Origin: Pannonibacter sp. SL95
GTDB lineage: Bacteria > Pseudomonadota > Alphaproteobacteria > Rhizobiales > Stappiaceae
Length of the DNA: 64,000 bases
Reading direction: 5' to 3'
Assembly: GCF_026672425.1 (NCBI RefSeq)
Contig: NZ_JAPPRC010000003.1
Location: 383,001 to 447,000 of the forward strand
Position 1 is the first letter of the stretch. Each line of letters opens with the position of its first letter. The position numbers and the translations under genes were made by a program. This document shows positions 46,746 to 57,606 of the stretch, one piece after another. Under the pieces are notes generated by a model. The model was not told the DNA's origin. It did no database searches and saw only the letters and a list, made by a program, of their open reading frames with translations.

Positions 46746-47792
46746 TCAGGCCGGCAGCAGCCAGCCTGAGCGGATCGAAATGCCGACGTCGGCGCCCGCC
46801 TGCGGTTTCAGCGGCAGACGGGCGAGCAACGGCGTGTCACAGCCCGGCAGGCTGATCTCGGCCTCGTGGAAGCCGCCGCGATAGACCGTGCGGCCAACCC
46901 GCCCCGTGAGACGGGCATCGGCGGCACCGACTTCAAGATCTTCCGGGCGCAGCAGCAAGGCGGCCGTGCCTGTCGGCGTGCCGGGCGTTGCGGACACGGT
47001 GAACTCACAGCCGGCAAGCCGGACGTTGGCGTTGCGGCCCTCCGATCCAAGCACAGCGACCGTTATGATGGCACCCTGGCCGATGAAGCCTGCGACCTGA
47101 CGGTTCTTCGGGCGGCGATAGATCACCTCGGGCGCATCGGCCTGCAGCAGCCGGCCTTCCCATAGGATGGCGATCCGGTCGGCAAGCGCCATCGCCTCAC
47201 GCTGATCGTGGGTGATGAACAGCGTCGTTGCGCCGCTTGCCTTGTGGAAGGCGGACAGCTCCTCCTCCATCGCGCCACGTAGATGCGGGTCGAGATTGGC
47301 GAGAGGCTCGTCCATCAGGATCGTGGACGCGCCCTGGGCAAGGCAGCGGGCCAATGCAACACGCTGGCGCTGGCCTCCGGACAGATCGGCAGGCTTGCGA
47401 TCAGCAAAGCGCGTCAGTTCCACGGTCGACAGGCACTCATCGGTGCGCTGCGTGATCTCGGCCTTTGTCTTGCCTGCCGTTTCGAGCGGGAAGGCGACGT
47501 TCGCCGCCACGCTCATGTGCGGCCAGAGCGCATAGGACTGGAACACCACGCCGACGCCGCGCGCTTCCGGTGGCAAGTGCTGGGTGTTTGATGCCACTTC
47601 ACGGCCGTTGATTTCGATCCGGCCGCCGTCGAGCGGTTCAAGGCCGGAAATCAGACGCAGCAAGGTGGACTTGCCGCAGCCGGATGGGCCGAGGACGACA
47701 AAGAATTCGCCCTCCGCGATGGTGAGTGAGACGTCATCGAGCACGCGCTGCGCGCCGAAAACCTTCGTGACTTGTTCAAGTTTGATCGACAT
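46746..47792 (-). CDS. ABC transporter ATP-binding protein (PotA/FbpC type)
   Basis: The 348-residue ATPase has Walker A GPSGCGKSTLLRL, signature LSGGQRQRVALARCL, Walker B ILMDEPLANLD, switch His in FITHDQREAMALAD, and a C-terminal TOBE-like domain (about 240-340). All nucleotide motifs are intact. It is convergent with the binding-protein and permease pair, which lack an ATPase, so it is their likely partner. Its promoter faces the aztD promoter across 141 bp that contains the Zur palindrome, so zinc control of this gene is conceivable but not shown. Confidence 0.87.
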   Translation of the reverse strand: MSIKLEQVTKVFGAQRVLDDVSLTIAEGEFFVVLGPSGCGKSTLLRLISGLEPLDGGRIEINGREVASNTQHLPPEARGVGVVFQSYALWPHMSVAANVAFPLETAGKTKAEITQRTDECLSTVELTRFADRKPADLSGGQRQRVALARCLAQGASTILMDEPLANLDPHLRGAMEEELSAFHKASGATTLFITHDQREAMALADRIAILWEGRLLQADAPEVIYRRPKNRQVAGFIGQGAIITVAVLGSEGRNANVRLAGCEFTVSATPGTPTGTAALLLRPEDLEVGAADARLTGRVGRTVYRGGFHEAEISLPGCDTPLLARLPLKPQAGADVGISIRSGWLLPA

Positions 47793-47897
47793 GCCTGCGG
47801 CTTAAGCCAGCTTGATGACGGTTTGTTGAAACCCGGCTGGAACATTGACGGATCGGTGCAAGCGGCATTCATGCTTGCGCCGCACAACCCGGCTCTG

Positions 47898-47924
47898 TAT
47901 AAATGTAATGTAATAACATTTATA
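47898..47924 (+). promoter_or_regulatory. Zur operator overlapping the aztD -10 element
   Basis: A perfect palindrome with 9-bp arms and a 9-bp spacer, TATAAATGT (47898-47906) and ACATTTATA (47916-47924), includes the AAATGT-N8-AACATTT pattern of alphaproteobacterial Zur boxes. It sits 10-36 bp before ATG 47934. A -10-like TATAAA (47898-47903) lies inside it, with a TTGCGC at 47876-47881 as a possible -35. Repressor binding would block the promoter. AGGAG (47924-47928) gives the ribosome site. Confidence 0.75.
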
Positions 47925-47933
47925 GGAGTTCCA

Positions 47934-49145
47934 ATGTTCAGACGGACAACCGCGCTGGCCCTTTTGTTCAGCGCCGGCCTCACTCTTCCCGTCATCGCGG
48001 ACGAGGCAGGCAAGACCCATTGGCGCGTGTTCATTGGCGACCATGCGAGCGGCAAGATCACCGCGCTGGACCTGGACCAGCCTGAAAAACGCTGGAGCTT
48101 CGACGTCGAAGGTCCTGCCCGCATCTATGCTTTCGGTGATGGCCAAGGCATCGCAGCCGTGCAGGGCGACAAGAACCGGGTCGACTTCCTGAAGACCGGT
48201 GTCGTCATCGAGAGCCACGGCGACCATTCCGATATCGAGGTCAGCGAGCCGGCCAAGCTGCCGACGGCGTTGACCGGCGGTTATCCGGTGCATGTGGTCG
48301 AGCATTCCGGCCTTCTTGCCGTGAACTTCGACAAGGATGGCCGTGCCGCATTGGCGGATGTGAAGGGCGTGCTCGCCGGTGATCCGGTGCTGAAGGACTT
48401 CCCGCAGTCGGTGCCGCACCATGGCTTCGTCGCCGTCATGGGGGACTATGTGCTCTCCACGGTCTCGGCGACCGAAAAGCCGGCTGGCTCGGAAAACCTG
48501 CCGCGTCTTGGGCTGCAGGCCTTTGATCAGGCTGGAAAGCCGGTGTCGGAGCTGGCGTCCTGCCCGGGCATCCACGGTGAAGCCTTCTCGGGTGCCTATC
48601 TGGCGGCAGGCTGCGGCGATGGTGTGCTGGCAGTGAAGGCTGATGGGGCCAAGCCCGAGTTCAAGCTGCTGCCCTACGGTTCAGATCTGCCGCAGGGCAA
48701 GACCGGCACGCTGCTTGGCGTAAAGGGGATGCAGGCCTTCCTTGGCAACTACGGCGCCGATGGGCTCGTCGTCGTGGATCCGGCCGATGCGCCGCATTTC
48801 ACCTATGCCAAGCTGCCGGCACGGCGCGTCGACTTCATCCTCGATCCGGCTCATGCACAGCACGCCTTCGTCCTGACGGAGGATGGCACCTTGCATCGCT
48901 TCAACATGCTGGAAGCGAAAATTGAAGCGAGCGCGACTGTCACGGAAGCCTATTCGATGGACGGTCACTGGGCTGACCCGCGGCCGCGTCTGGCAATTGC
49001 GGGCGAGACGGTGCTGCTGACCGACCCGCGTGCAGGGGTCATCCGCAAGATCGACGCCGATACGCTGAAGGAAGCCGGCACGATCAAGGTGGAGGGCGTG
49101 CCCTACACGATCGTCAGCGTCGGCGGATCGGGCGTCTCCCACTGA
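47934..49145 (+). CDS. aztD: Periplasmic zinc metallochaperone AztD
   Basis: AztD, first described in Paracoccus, hands zinc to the periplasmic binding protein AztC. The 403-residue product has a signal peptide (about residues 1-22) and a beta-propeller-like repeat pattern of short YVFIGDH-like strands: WRVFIGDHASGKITALDLDQ, then VVIESHGDHSDIE, a His-rich loop that is a probable zinc site. Its genes aztABC are not in this window; only the four-gene metal importer at 34.3-38.3 kb is. The Zur palindrome in front supports a role in zinc limitation. ATG 47934 follows AGGAG by five bases. Confidence 0.88.
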   Translation: MFRRTTALALLFSAGLTLPVIADEAGKTHWRVFIGDHASGKITALDLDQPEKRWSFDVEGPARIYAFGDGQGIAAVQGDKNRVDFLKTGVVIESHGDHSDIEVSEPAKLPTALTGGYPVHVVEHSGLLAVNFDKDGRAALADVKGVLAGDPVLKDFPQSVPHHGFVAVMGDYVLSTVSATEKPAGSENLPRLGLQAFDQAGKPVSELASCPGIHGEAFSGAYLAAGCGDGVLAVKADGAKPEFKLLPYGSDLPQGKTGTLLGVKGMQAFLGNYGADGLVVVDPADAPHFTYAKLPARRVDFILDPAHAQHAFVLTEDGTLHRFNMLEAKIEASATVTEAYSMDGHWADPRPRLAIAGETVLLTDPRAGVIRKIDADTLKEAGTIKVEGVPYTIVSVGGSGVSH

Positions 49146-49157
49146 CGCGTTAAAAAA

Positions 49158-49190
49158 GATCTCGCCGCGCGATCAGCGGGCGGCGAGATC
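49158..49190 (-). terminator. Terminator of rpe-gph, overlapping the gph stop
   Basis: On the reverse strand an 11-bp perfect stem (GATCTCGCCGC / GCGGCGAGATC, 11-base loop) is followed by six T residues. Half of the stem lies within the last gph codons, so the terminator is built partly from coding sequence. It stops transcription in front of the convergent aztD gene. Confidence 0.8.
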
Positions 49191-49856
49191 GGCCAAAAGA
49201 GCAGGCAGGGCCGCCAGATCGTCGAAGGCGATCGTGTGCGGCAGGGCGGCAACCGGCTGCTTGCGGTAACCCAGCGTGAAGAGGGCAAAGCGGCTGCCGG
49301 CACGCTCCGCGGTCTCTGCATCGATCTCGCTGTCTCCGACATAGGCAAAGCCCGGTGCGGTGACGTCGGTGCCAAGACGGCGAGCTGCCTCGATCAGCGG
49401 CGCCGGATCGGGCTTTCGGGTGGCCAGACTGTCGCCGGCGATCACCACCTCGAACAGCTCGCTCCAGCCTAGCGCTGCCAGGAGATTGGCGGTCGGGATG
49501 CCGGGCTTGTTGGTGCAAAGCCCAATGCGGACACCTTCGGCCTTCAAGGTCTTGAGTGCCAGCTCGGCACCGGCAAACGGCGGATTGGCCGAGCCTGGCG
49601 CAGCGCCATAGATTTCCTCGAAGCGTTCGACGTGATGGGCAAGCGTGGCTGCATCGGCGTTGATGGCGCGGGCGGCAAGCGCCCGCTCCACAAACTTCGC
49701 CGCGCCGTTGCCGATGTAACCGCGCGCTTCCTCGACGCTGAGCGCAGCAAGGCCCAGTTCCAGCATCAGGCTGTTGCCGATATCGGCGATTGCCGCGACG
49801 CTGTCCACCAGCGTCCCGTCCAGATCAAAGACAACCGCACGCATTGCGCGGCTCAC
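49173..49856 (-). CDS. gph: Phosphoglycolate phosphatase (HAD family)
   Basis: The 227-residue protein has the HAD motifs: [12 protein letters not shown] (nucleophile Asp), a Ser/Thr-type CTNKPG and a Lys/Asp pair in [15 protein letters not shown] then [12 protein letters not shown]. These fit Gph, which removes phosphate from 2-phosphoglycolate. Substrate specificity cannot be proved by sequence. The start overlaps the end of rpe by four bases, so the two enzymes of the pentose/glycolate region are co-transcribed. A second possible start (ATG 49844) lies 12 bases inside. Confidence 0.88.
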   Translation of the reverse strand: MSRAMRAVVFDLDGTLVDSVAAIADIGNSLMLELGLAALSVEEARGYIGNGAAKFVERALAARAINADAATLAHHVERFEEIYGAAPGSANPPFAGAELALKTLKAEGVRIGLCTNKPGIPTANLLAALGWSELFEVVIAGDSLATRKPDPAPLIEAARRLGTDVTAPGFAYVGDSEIDAETAERAGSRFALFTLGYRKQPVAALPHTIAFDDLAALPALLADLAAR

Positions 49857-50545
49857 GAGCGGGCGGCGTCGGCCGCCGTTCGGATCGCGGCAATCTGCGC
49901 GGCATAGATATCGGATGTTTCCGGCGTGCCGCCCTTGAACACGGCAGACCCGGCAACCAGCACGTTTGCGCCAGCGGCCGCGACGAGCGGGGCGGTGTCC
50001 GGGGCAATGCCGCCGTCGACCTCGATATCGATCGGCCGGTCACCGATCATCTTGCGGATGCGGGCCACCTTGTCGACCATGGCGTGAATGAACTTCTGGC
50101 CGCCGAAGCCCGGGTTCACCGTCATGACCAGGATCAGGTCGAGCCGGTCGAGCACATATTCGATGACGCTTTCCGGGGTACTCGGGTTGAGCGAGACGCC
50201 CGCCTTCTTGCCAAGCGCACGGATCGCCTGCAGCGAGCGGTCGAGGTGCGGTCCTGCCTCGGCATGAACGGTGATGATGTCCGATCCAGCCTTGGCGAAG
50301 GCCTCCAGATAGGCGTCGCAGGGGGCGATCATCAGGTGCGTATCGAATACCTTGGTGGTGTGCGGCCGCATGGCGGCGATCACGTCCGGTCCATAGGTGA
50401 TGTTCGGCACGAAATGGCCATCCATCACATCAAGATGGATCCAGTCGGCGCCGGCGGCGTCAATAGCGCGCAGCTCATCGCGCAGACGCGAGAAATCGCT
50501 GGCGAGCATGGAGGGAGCGATCAGGGTGTGCGGCTTCGCGGACAT
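49853..50545 (-). CDS. rpe: Ribulose-phosphate 3-epimerase
   Basis: Rpe interconverts ribulose 5-phosphate and xylulose 5-phosphate. The 230-residue TIM-barrel protein has family motifs [49 protein letters not shown] and [13 protein letters not shown] with the expected metal and catalytic residues (His/Asp in HLDVMDG, Asp in VDGG). Start ATG 50545 has GGAGG close upstream; the frame remains open to 50593. Its neighbours are gph (overlap) and glpR. Confidence 0.93.
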   Translation of the reverse strand: MSAKPHTLIAPSMLASDFSRLRDELRAIDAAGADWIHLDVMDGHFVPNITYGPDVIAAMRPHTTKVFDTHLMIAPCDAYLEAFAKAGSDIITVHAEAGPHLDRSLQAIRALGKKAGVSLNPSTPESVIEYVLDRLDLILVMTVNPGFGGQKFIHAMVDKVARIRKMIGDRPIDIEVDGGIAPDTAPLVAAAGANVLVAGSAVFKGGTPETSDIYAAQIAAIRTAADAARS

Positions 50546-50649
50546 CAGGGCCTCCGGCACGGGAATGACTGCGGCAGGCTGTAGTCCGGTCAACGCAGCT
50601 TGTCAGCCGTTTTTTTGGCGGATGGGCCGTGTGCCGTAGGCCCGTTGCC

Positions 50650-51423
50650 TCAGCCTTCGCCGCAGACGACGACCTTGGTGCCCCAGCCTTCGCAGCGGAT
50701 GGCGAGGGGGCTGGGCAGCGGATGGTCCGTGAAGAAGGTGTCGATGCGCGCCAGCGAGGTGATGCGGGCCGGGGCCGTGCGCTGGAACTTGGAATGGTCA
50801 GAGACCAGGAACGTCTTGCGCGCCTGACGGATGATGGTCTGGCTGACGCCGACCTCCTGGATGTCGAAGTCGAGCAGGTCGCCTTCCTCATCAAGGGCGG
50901 AGCAGCCGATGACGGCAAAATCGAACTTGAATTGCTCAATGGTGCGGGTCGTCAGGTTGCCGACAAGACCGCCATCCGTGCGCCGCAAGGCCCCGCCGGC
51001 TACGATCACCTGACACTCGGGATTGGCGACCAGGATGTTGGCAACATTCATGTTGTTGGTGACCACCATCAGGTTGCGATGGTGCAGCAGCTCGCGGGCG
51101 ACCGCTTCCGTGCTGGTGCCGATGTTCAGGAACACCGACACGTCGCTCGGTATCGCCCGTGCGCATTGCGTGGCAATCGCTGTCTTGGCGTCGCGGTTGA
51201 GGTTTCTGCGGTCCTCATAGCCGATGTTCGTCACGCCGGAGGGCAGTATGGCGCCGCCGTGGACACGTTCCAGCTTGCCGCTGTCGGACAGCTCTGACAG
51301 GTCGCGGCGGATGGTCTGGACGGTGACGCCGAAATGCTCGGCAAGGCCTTCAACGGTGACCTTTCCCTGCTGTCGGGCGAGCTCGAGAATCTCTGGCTGG
51401 CGGAAGGTCTGCGACACGGTCAT
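50650..51423 (-). CDS. glpR: DeoR-family regulator GlpR
   Basis: GlpR represses glycerol genes until glycerol 3-phosphate binds. The 257-residue product has the N-terminal winged helix (TVEGLAEHFGVTVQTIRRDL, SDSGKLERVHGGAILP) and the sugar-phosphate-binding domain with FLNIGTSTEAVARELL and SDHSKFQRTAPARI. ATG 51423 is preferred because GGGAAC precedes it. The gene is divergent from glpD across 311 bp that contain the candidate operator at 51645-51703. Its position beside glpD-glpSTPQUV-glpK matches the rhizobial glycerol locus. Confidence 0.92.
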   Translation of the reverse strand: MTVSQTFRQPEILELARQQGKVTVEGLAEHFGVTVQTIRRDLSELSDSGKLERVHGGAILPSGVTNIGYEDRRNLNRDAKTAIATQCARAIPSDVSVFLNIGTSTEAVARELLHHRNLMVVTNNMNVANILVANPECQVIVAGGALRRTDGGLVGNLTTRTIEQFKFDFAVIGCSALDEEGDLLDFDIQEVGVSQTIIRQARKTFLVSDHSKFQRTAPARITSLARIDTFFTDHPLPSPLAIRCEGWGTKVVVCGEG

Positions 51424-51644
51424 GTTCCCTTGGGGCACGGGTAATATGTTCGCTTTGGCTCCCTTTTTCAAGTTTTTAGCGCAAGTGCGAACATGCGATC
51501 GAAATGTGATCGACTATTGCAGCGCAAAAATTCGATATCGCAACGCACAAAAAGCCCTTTAATTCCGGCAACATGGCCGCGAAAGCGCGGGCTGCGGCGG
51601 TTTGTCTCGGCTAAGTGCTTGGATTGACGCGAAGAATCAAAAAC

Positions 51645-51703
51645 GAACACAAACGAAAATCGTTCATTGACTGTGAATGGGGTTTTGTGGTTCGTTTGTG
51701 TTC
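51645..51703. promoter_or_regulatory. Candidate GlpR operator, 13-bp inverted repeat
   Basis: GAACACAAACGAA (51645-51657) and its exact reverse complement TTCGTTTGTGTTC (51691-51703) are separated by 33 bp. Between them lies a possible -35 element, TTGACT (51667-51672). The arms lie 32-90 bp before glpD. GlpR binding is inferred from position and symmetry. The rest of the 311-bp glpR-glpD gap holds no other gene. Confidence 0.6.
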
Positions 51704-51734
51704 ACAAAAGACCGGTTCCGGGAGGTTCGTGTCC

Positions 51735-53336
51735 GTGGCATTGCAGCAAGATCAGGTGGTCGATCTGTTCATCATCGGCGGCGGCATCAATGGCTGCGGC
51801 ATCGCCCGTGACGCGACCGGACGTGGTCTGACCGTCTCGCTGGCGGAAATGAATGACCTCGCCTCCGCAACCTCATCCGCGTCGACAAAGCTGTTCCATG
51901 GCGGCTTGCGCTACCTCGAATATTTCGAAGTGCGGCTGGTGCGCGAAGCGCTGATCGAGCGCGAAACGCTGCTGACGGCGATGCCGCATATTTCCTGGCC
52001 CATGCGCTTCGTGCTTCCTTACCACAAGGACATGCGGTTCGAAGGCGAGACGCCGACCTCGAAGCTGCTCAACATGGTGATGCCCTGGATGAAAGGGCGT
52101 CGTCCTGCCTGGCTGATCCGGTTTGGCCTGTTCCTCTATGACAATCTCGGTGGCCGCAAGATCCTGCCGGGCACGTCGACGGTCGATCTGAAGGCCGGCC
52201 CTGAAGGCAAGCCGCTGCAGGACCGCTTTGCCAAGGCCTATGAATATTCGGATTGCTGGATCGAGGACTCCCGCCTTGTGGTGCTCAATGCCCGTGATGC
52301 GGCCGCCCGGGGCGCCGAGATCATGGTGCGCACCAAGGTGCTGTCGGCCGAGCGCGTCGACGGGCAGTGGCAGATCCTGCTTGAAAACCGCGACACGGGT
52401 GAGCAGTTCCGCCGCCATGCCCGGATGCTGGTCAACGCCGGCGGCCCCTGGGTCGGCGACGTGATCCGCAACACGGTCCGCTCCAATTCGCAGGAAAGCG
52501 TGCGCCTGGTGCGCGGCAGCCACATCGTGACGAAGAAGCTCTACGATCACGACAAGTGCTACTTCTTCCAGGGCGAAGACGGTCGCATCATCTTTGCGAT
52601 CCCCTATGAGACCGATTTTACCCTGATCGGCACCACGGATGCCGATCATCCGGAGCCGGGCATCAAGCCTGTCTGCACGGATCAGGAGCGCGACTACCTG
52701 CTGAAGTTCGCCTCGGGCTACTTCAAGAAGCCGGTCACCGTGGACGACATTGTCTGGAGCTATTCGGGTGTTCGCCCGCTCTACAACGATGGCGCCAAGT
52801 CGGCGACAGCCGCGACCCGCGACTATGTGCTGAAGGTGGACGAGACCGGCGGCGCGCCGCTGCTCAACGTGTTCGGCGGCAAGATCACCACCTATCGCAA
52901 GCTCGCCGAGCACGCGCTCGAGAAGATCGTACCGCACTTCCCGGCAGCTGGTGCTGCCTGGACCGCGCGCGTGCCGCTGCCGGGCGGCAACTTCCCGGTT
53001 GATGGCGTCGAAGCATTGGTGCGCGACCTGATGAGCGCCCATCCCTATCTCGATAACCGTTGGGCTCGTCGTCTGGTGAAGGCCTACGGGACAGAGGCTG
53101 CAGACCTGCTGGCTGGCGCGACCCGGGTGGAGGATCTGGGTATCCGTTTCGGCTGGAACCTGACCGAACGCGAAGTCAACTGGTTGATCGACAAGGAATA
53201 TGCGCGCAGTGCCGAGGACGTCGTCTGGCGTCGCTCCAAGCTGGGCCTGCGCCTGAGCGCCGCCGAAGTGGCCGCGCTGGAAGACTGGATAAGGAACGCC
53301 TGCTCTGCCCGGTACGGGGCTGCCGCAGCGCAGTAG
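51735..53336 (+). CDS. glpD: Glycerol-3-phosphate dehydrogenase (FAD-dependent)
   Basis: GlpD oxidises glycerol 3-phosphate to dihydroxyacetone phosphate and feeds electrons to the respiratory chain. The 533-residue protein has the FAD motif DLFIIGGGINGCGIARDATG, the GLRYLEYFEVRLVREALIER signature and KLFHGGLRYLEY region, with length and C-terminus normal for GlpD. GTG 51735 was chosen because GGGAGG lies nine bases upstream. It is the first gene of the glycerol operon, and glpS begins 22 bp after its stop. Confidence 0.94.
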   Translation: MALQQDQVVDLFIIGGGINGCGIARDATGRGLTVSLAEMNDLASATSSASTKLFHGGLRYLEYFEVRLVREALIERETLLTAMPHISWPMRFVLPYHKDMRFEGETPTSKLLNMVMPWMKGRRPAWLIRFGLFLYDNLGGRKILPGTSTVDLKAGPEGKPLQDRFAKAYEYSDCWIEDSRLVVLNARDAAARGAEIMVRTKVLSAERVDGQWQILLENRDTGEQFRRHARMLVNAGGPWVGDVIRNTVRSNSQESVRLVRGSHIVTKKLYDHDKCYFFQGEDGRIIFAIPYETDFTLIGTTDADHPEPGIKPVCTDQERDYLLKFASGYFKKPVTVDDIVWSYSGVRPLYNDGAKSATAATRDYVLKVDETGGAPLLNVFGGKITTYRKLAEHALEKIVPHFPAAGAAWTARVPLPGGNFPVDGVEALVRDLMSAHPYLDNRWARRLVKAYGTEAADLLAGATRVEDLGIRFGWNLTEREVNWLIDKEYARSAEDVVWRRSKLGLRLSAAEVAALEDWIRNACSARYGAAAAQ

Positions 53337-53358
53337 CAGGAATGGGAGGACGAGTAAT

Positions 53359-54447
53359 ATGACCCTGGTCCTGGAGGGTGTCTCCAAGGTCGTGGCTGGG
53401 CAAACGCACATCCATACGACCGACCTGACCTTGCGTGAGGGCAGCATGAACGTGCTGCTCGGGCCGACGCTGTCCGGCAAGACATCGCTGATGCGCCTGA
53501 TGGCGGGGCTCGACAAGCCGACCACAGGCAAGATCATCTGGAACGGCAAGGATGTGACCGGCGTGCGGGTGCAGGACCGCGCCGTTGCCATGGTCTACCA
53601 GCAGTTCATCAACTACCCGGCGATGACCGTTTACGACAACATTGCCAGTCCGCTGCGGCTGATGGGCAAGTCGTCGGCGGAGATCGACAAGGCCGTGCAC
53701 AAGACGGCGGAGCTGATGAAGCTGACGCCGATGCTGAAGCGCAAGCCGCTGGAGCTGTCCGGTGGCCAGCAGCAGCGCTGCGCCCTGGCGCGCGCGCTGG
53801 TCAAGAACGCCGGCCTGGTGCTGCTCGACGAGCCGCTGGCCAACCTTGACTACAAGCTGCGCGAAGAGCTGCGCGTCGAGATTCCGAAGATCTTCGAAGC
53901 CTCAGGTTCGATTTTCGTCTACGCGACGACGGAACCGGAAGAAGCGCTGCTTCTGGGCGGCAACGCGGCCACGCTGTGGCAGGGCAGGGTGACCCAGTTC
54001 GGACCGACGCCGGAGGTCTATCGCCGCCCCGTCGATGCAACGACGGCGCGCGTGTTCTCCGATCCGCCGATGAACTTCCTGCAGATCGCCAAGGCAGGTG
54101 CCAAGCTGATGTTCGGGGACGGACAGTCGATCCCGGCGGCCGGCAAGCTCGCCGAGCTGCACGATGGCCGCTACATCGCCGGCTTCCGGCCGAACCATCT
54201 CGAACTGCACCGGCACAGCACGGATGCGATGGAGTTCACCGCCCAGCTCGCGGTGACCGAAATCACCGGATCGGAGACTTTCGTGCACCTTGAACATCAT
54301 GGCGAGCGCTGGGTTGGCCTGATCCATGGCGTGCATGACCTCACCCTGGGGGCGGCGCTGAAGGTCTACCTCGACCCCTCGCATGTCTATGTCTTCGGCC
54401 AGGACGGCGCGCTGGTGGCTCCGGCCGCCTATGCGCTGGCAGCGTGA
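53359..54447 (+). CDS. glpS: Glycerol ABC transporter ATPase GlpS
   Basis: GlpS is one of two ATPases of the glycerol importer known from rhizobia. The 362-residue product has Walker A GPTLSGKTSLMRL (residues 35-42), Q-loop YQQFINYPAMT, an intact signature LSGGQQQRCALARAL (133-137) and Walker B LVLLDEPLANLD (Glu158). The switch histidine is missing: FVYATTEPEEA has Thr191 where family members have His. Its partner GlpT has the opposite defect. The C-terminal TOBE-like domain is present (about 270-355). It follows glpD and leads glpT by ten bases. Confidence 0.93.
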   Translation: MTLVLEGVSKVVAGQTHIHTTDLTLREGSMNVLLGPTLSGKTSLMRLMAGLDKPTTGKIIWNGKDVTGVRVQDRAVAMVYQQFINYPAMTVYDNIASPLRLMGKSSAEIDKAVHKTAELMKLTPMLKRKPLELSGGQQQRCALARALVKNAGLVLLDEPLANLDYKLREELRVEIPKIFEASGSIFVYATTEPEEALLLGGNAATLWQGRVTQFGPTPEVYRRPVDATTARVFSDPPMNFLQIAKAGAKLMFGDGQSIPAAGKLAELHDGRYIAGFRPNHLELHRHSTDAMEFTAQLAVTEITGSETFVHLEHHGERWVGLIHGVHDLTLGAALKVYLDPSHVYVFGQDGALVAPAAYALAA

Positions 54448-54457
54448 GGAGGGACCC

Positions 54458-57266
<2,809 letters not shown>

Positions 57267-57283
57267 TCTGAGGGAGAACAGAT

Positions 57284-57556
57284 ATGGACTGGATGGCCTG
57301 GACCGCGCCGACCGCGATCTTCTTTGCCACGATTGCGACCTTGCTGGTGGTCTTCACCACTCTGGCAATCCGCTTTCCGGAGACGCCCCGTGTCGGCGTG
57401 CTGCGCATCGAGACGACGCGCGGGGACCGTCTCTTCATTACCCTTTTGGGCTCGGCCTTCATCACGCTTGGCTGGCTCGCCGCCTTCGGCGCCCCTCTCT
57501 GGGGGGCTCTGATCGCCTGTCTCGTCTACGCCTTTGCGGTGTTCCGCTGGGTCTGA
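57284..57556 (+). CDS. glpU: Small membrane protein GlpU (DUF2160)
   Basis: The 90-residue product has two or three hydrophobic helices (about 10-27, 50-68, 72-88) and matches DUF2160, found only in this operon type. In rhizobia the glycerol operon is glpDSTPQUV, with glpU in this place. Its function is not established; a role in transporter assembly or stability is a guess. AGGGAGAAC lies eight bases upstream of ATG 57284. Confidence 0.85.
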   Translation: MDWMAWTAPTAIFFATIATLLVVFTTLAIRFPETPRVGVLRIETTRGDRLFITLLGSAFITLGWLAAFGAPLWGALIACLVYAFAVFRWV

Positions 57557-57606
57557 AGACGAAAGGCAACCTGATCTTCGGATCAAATCACTCGGGAGGA
57601 AACTGA

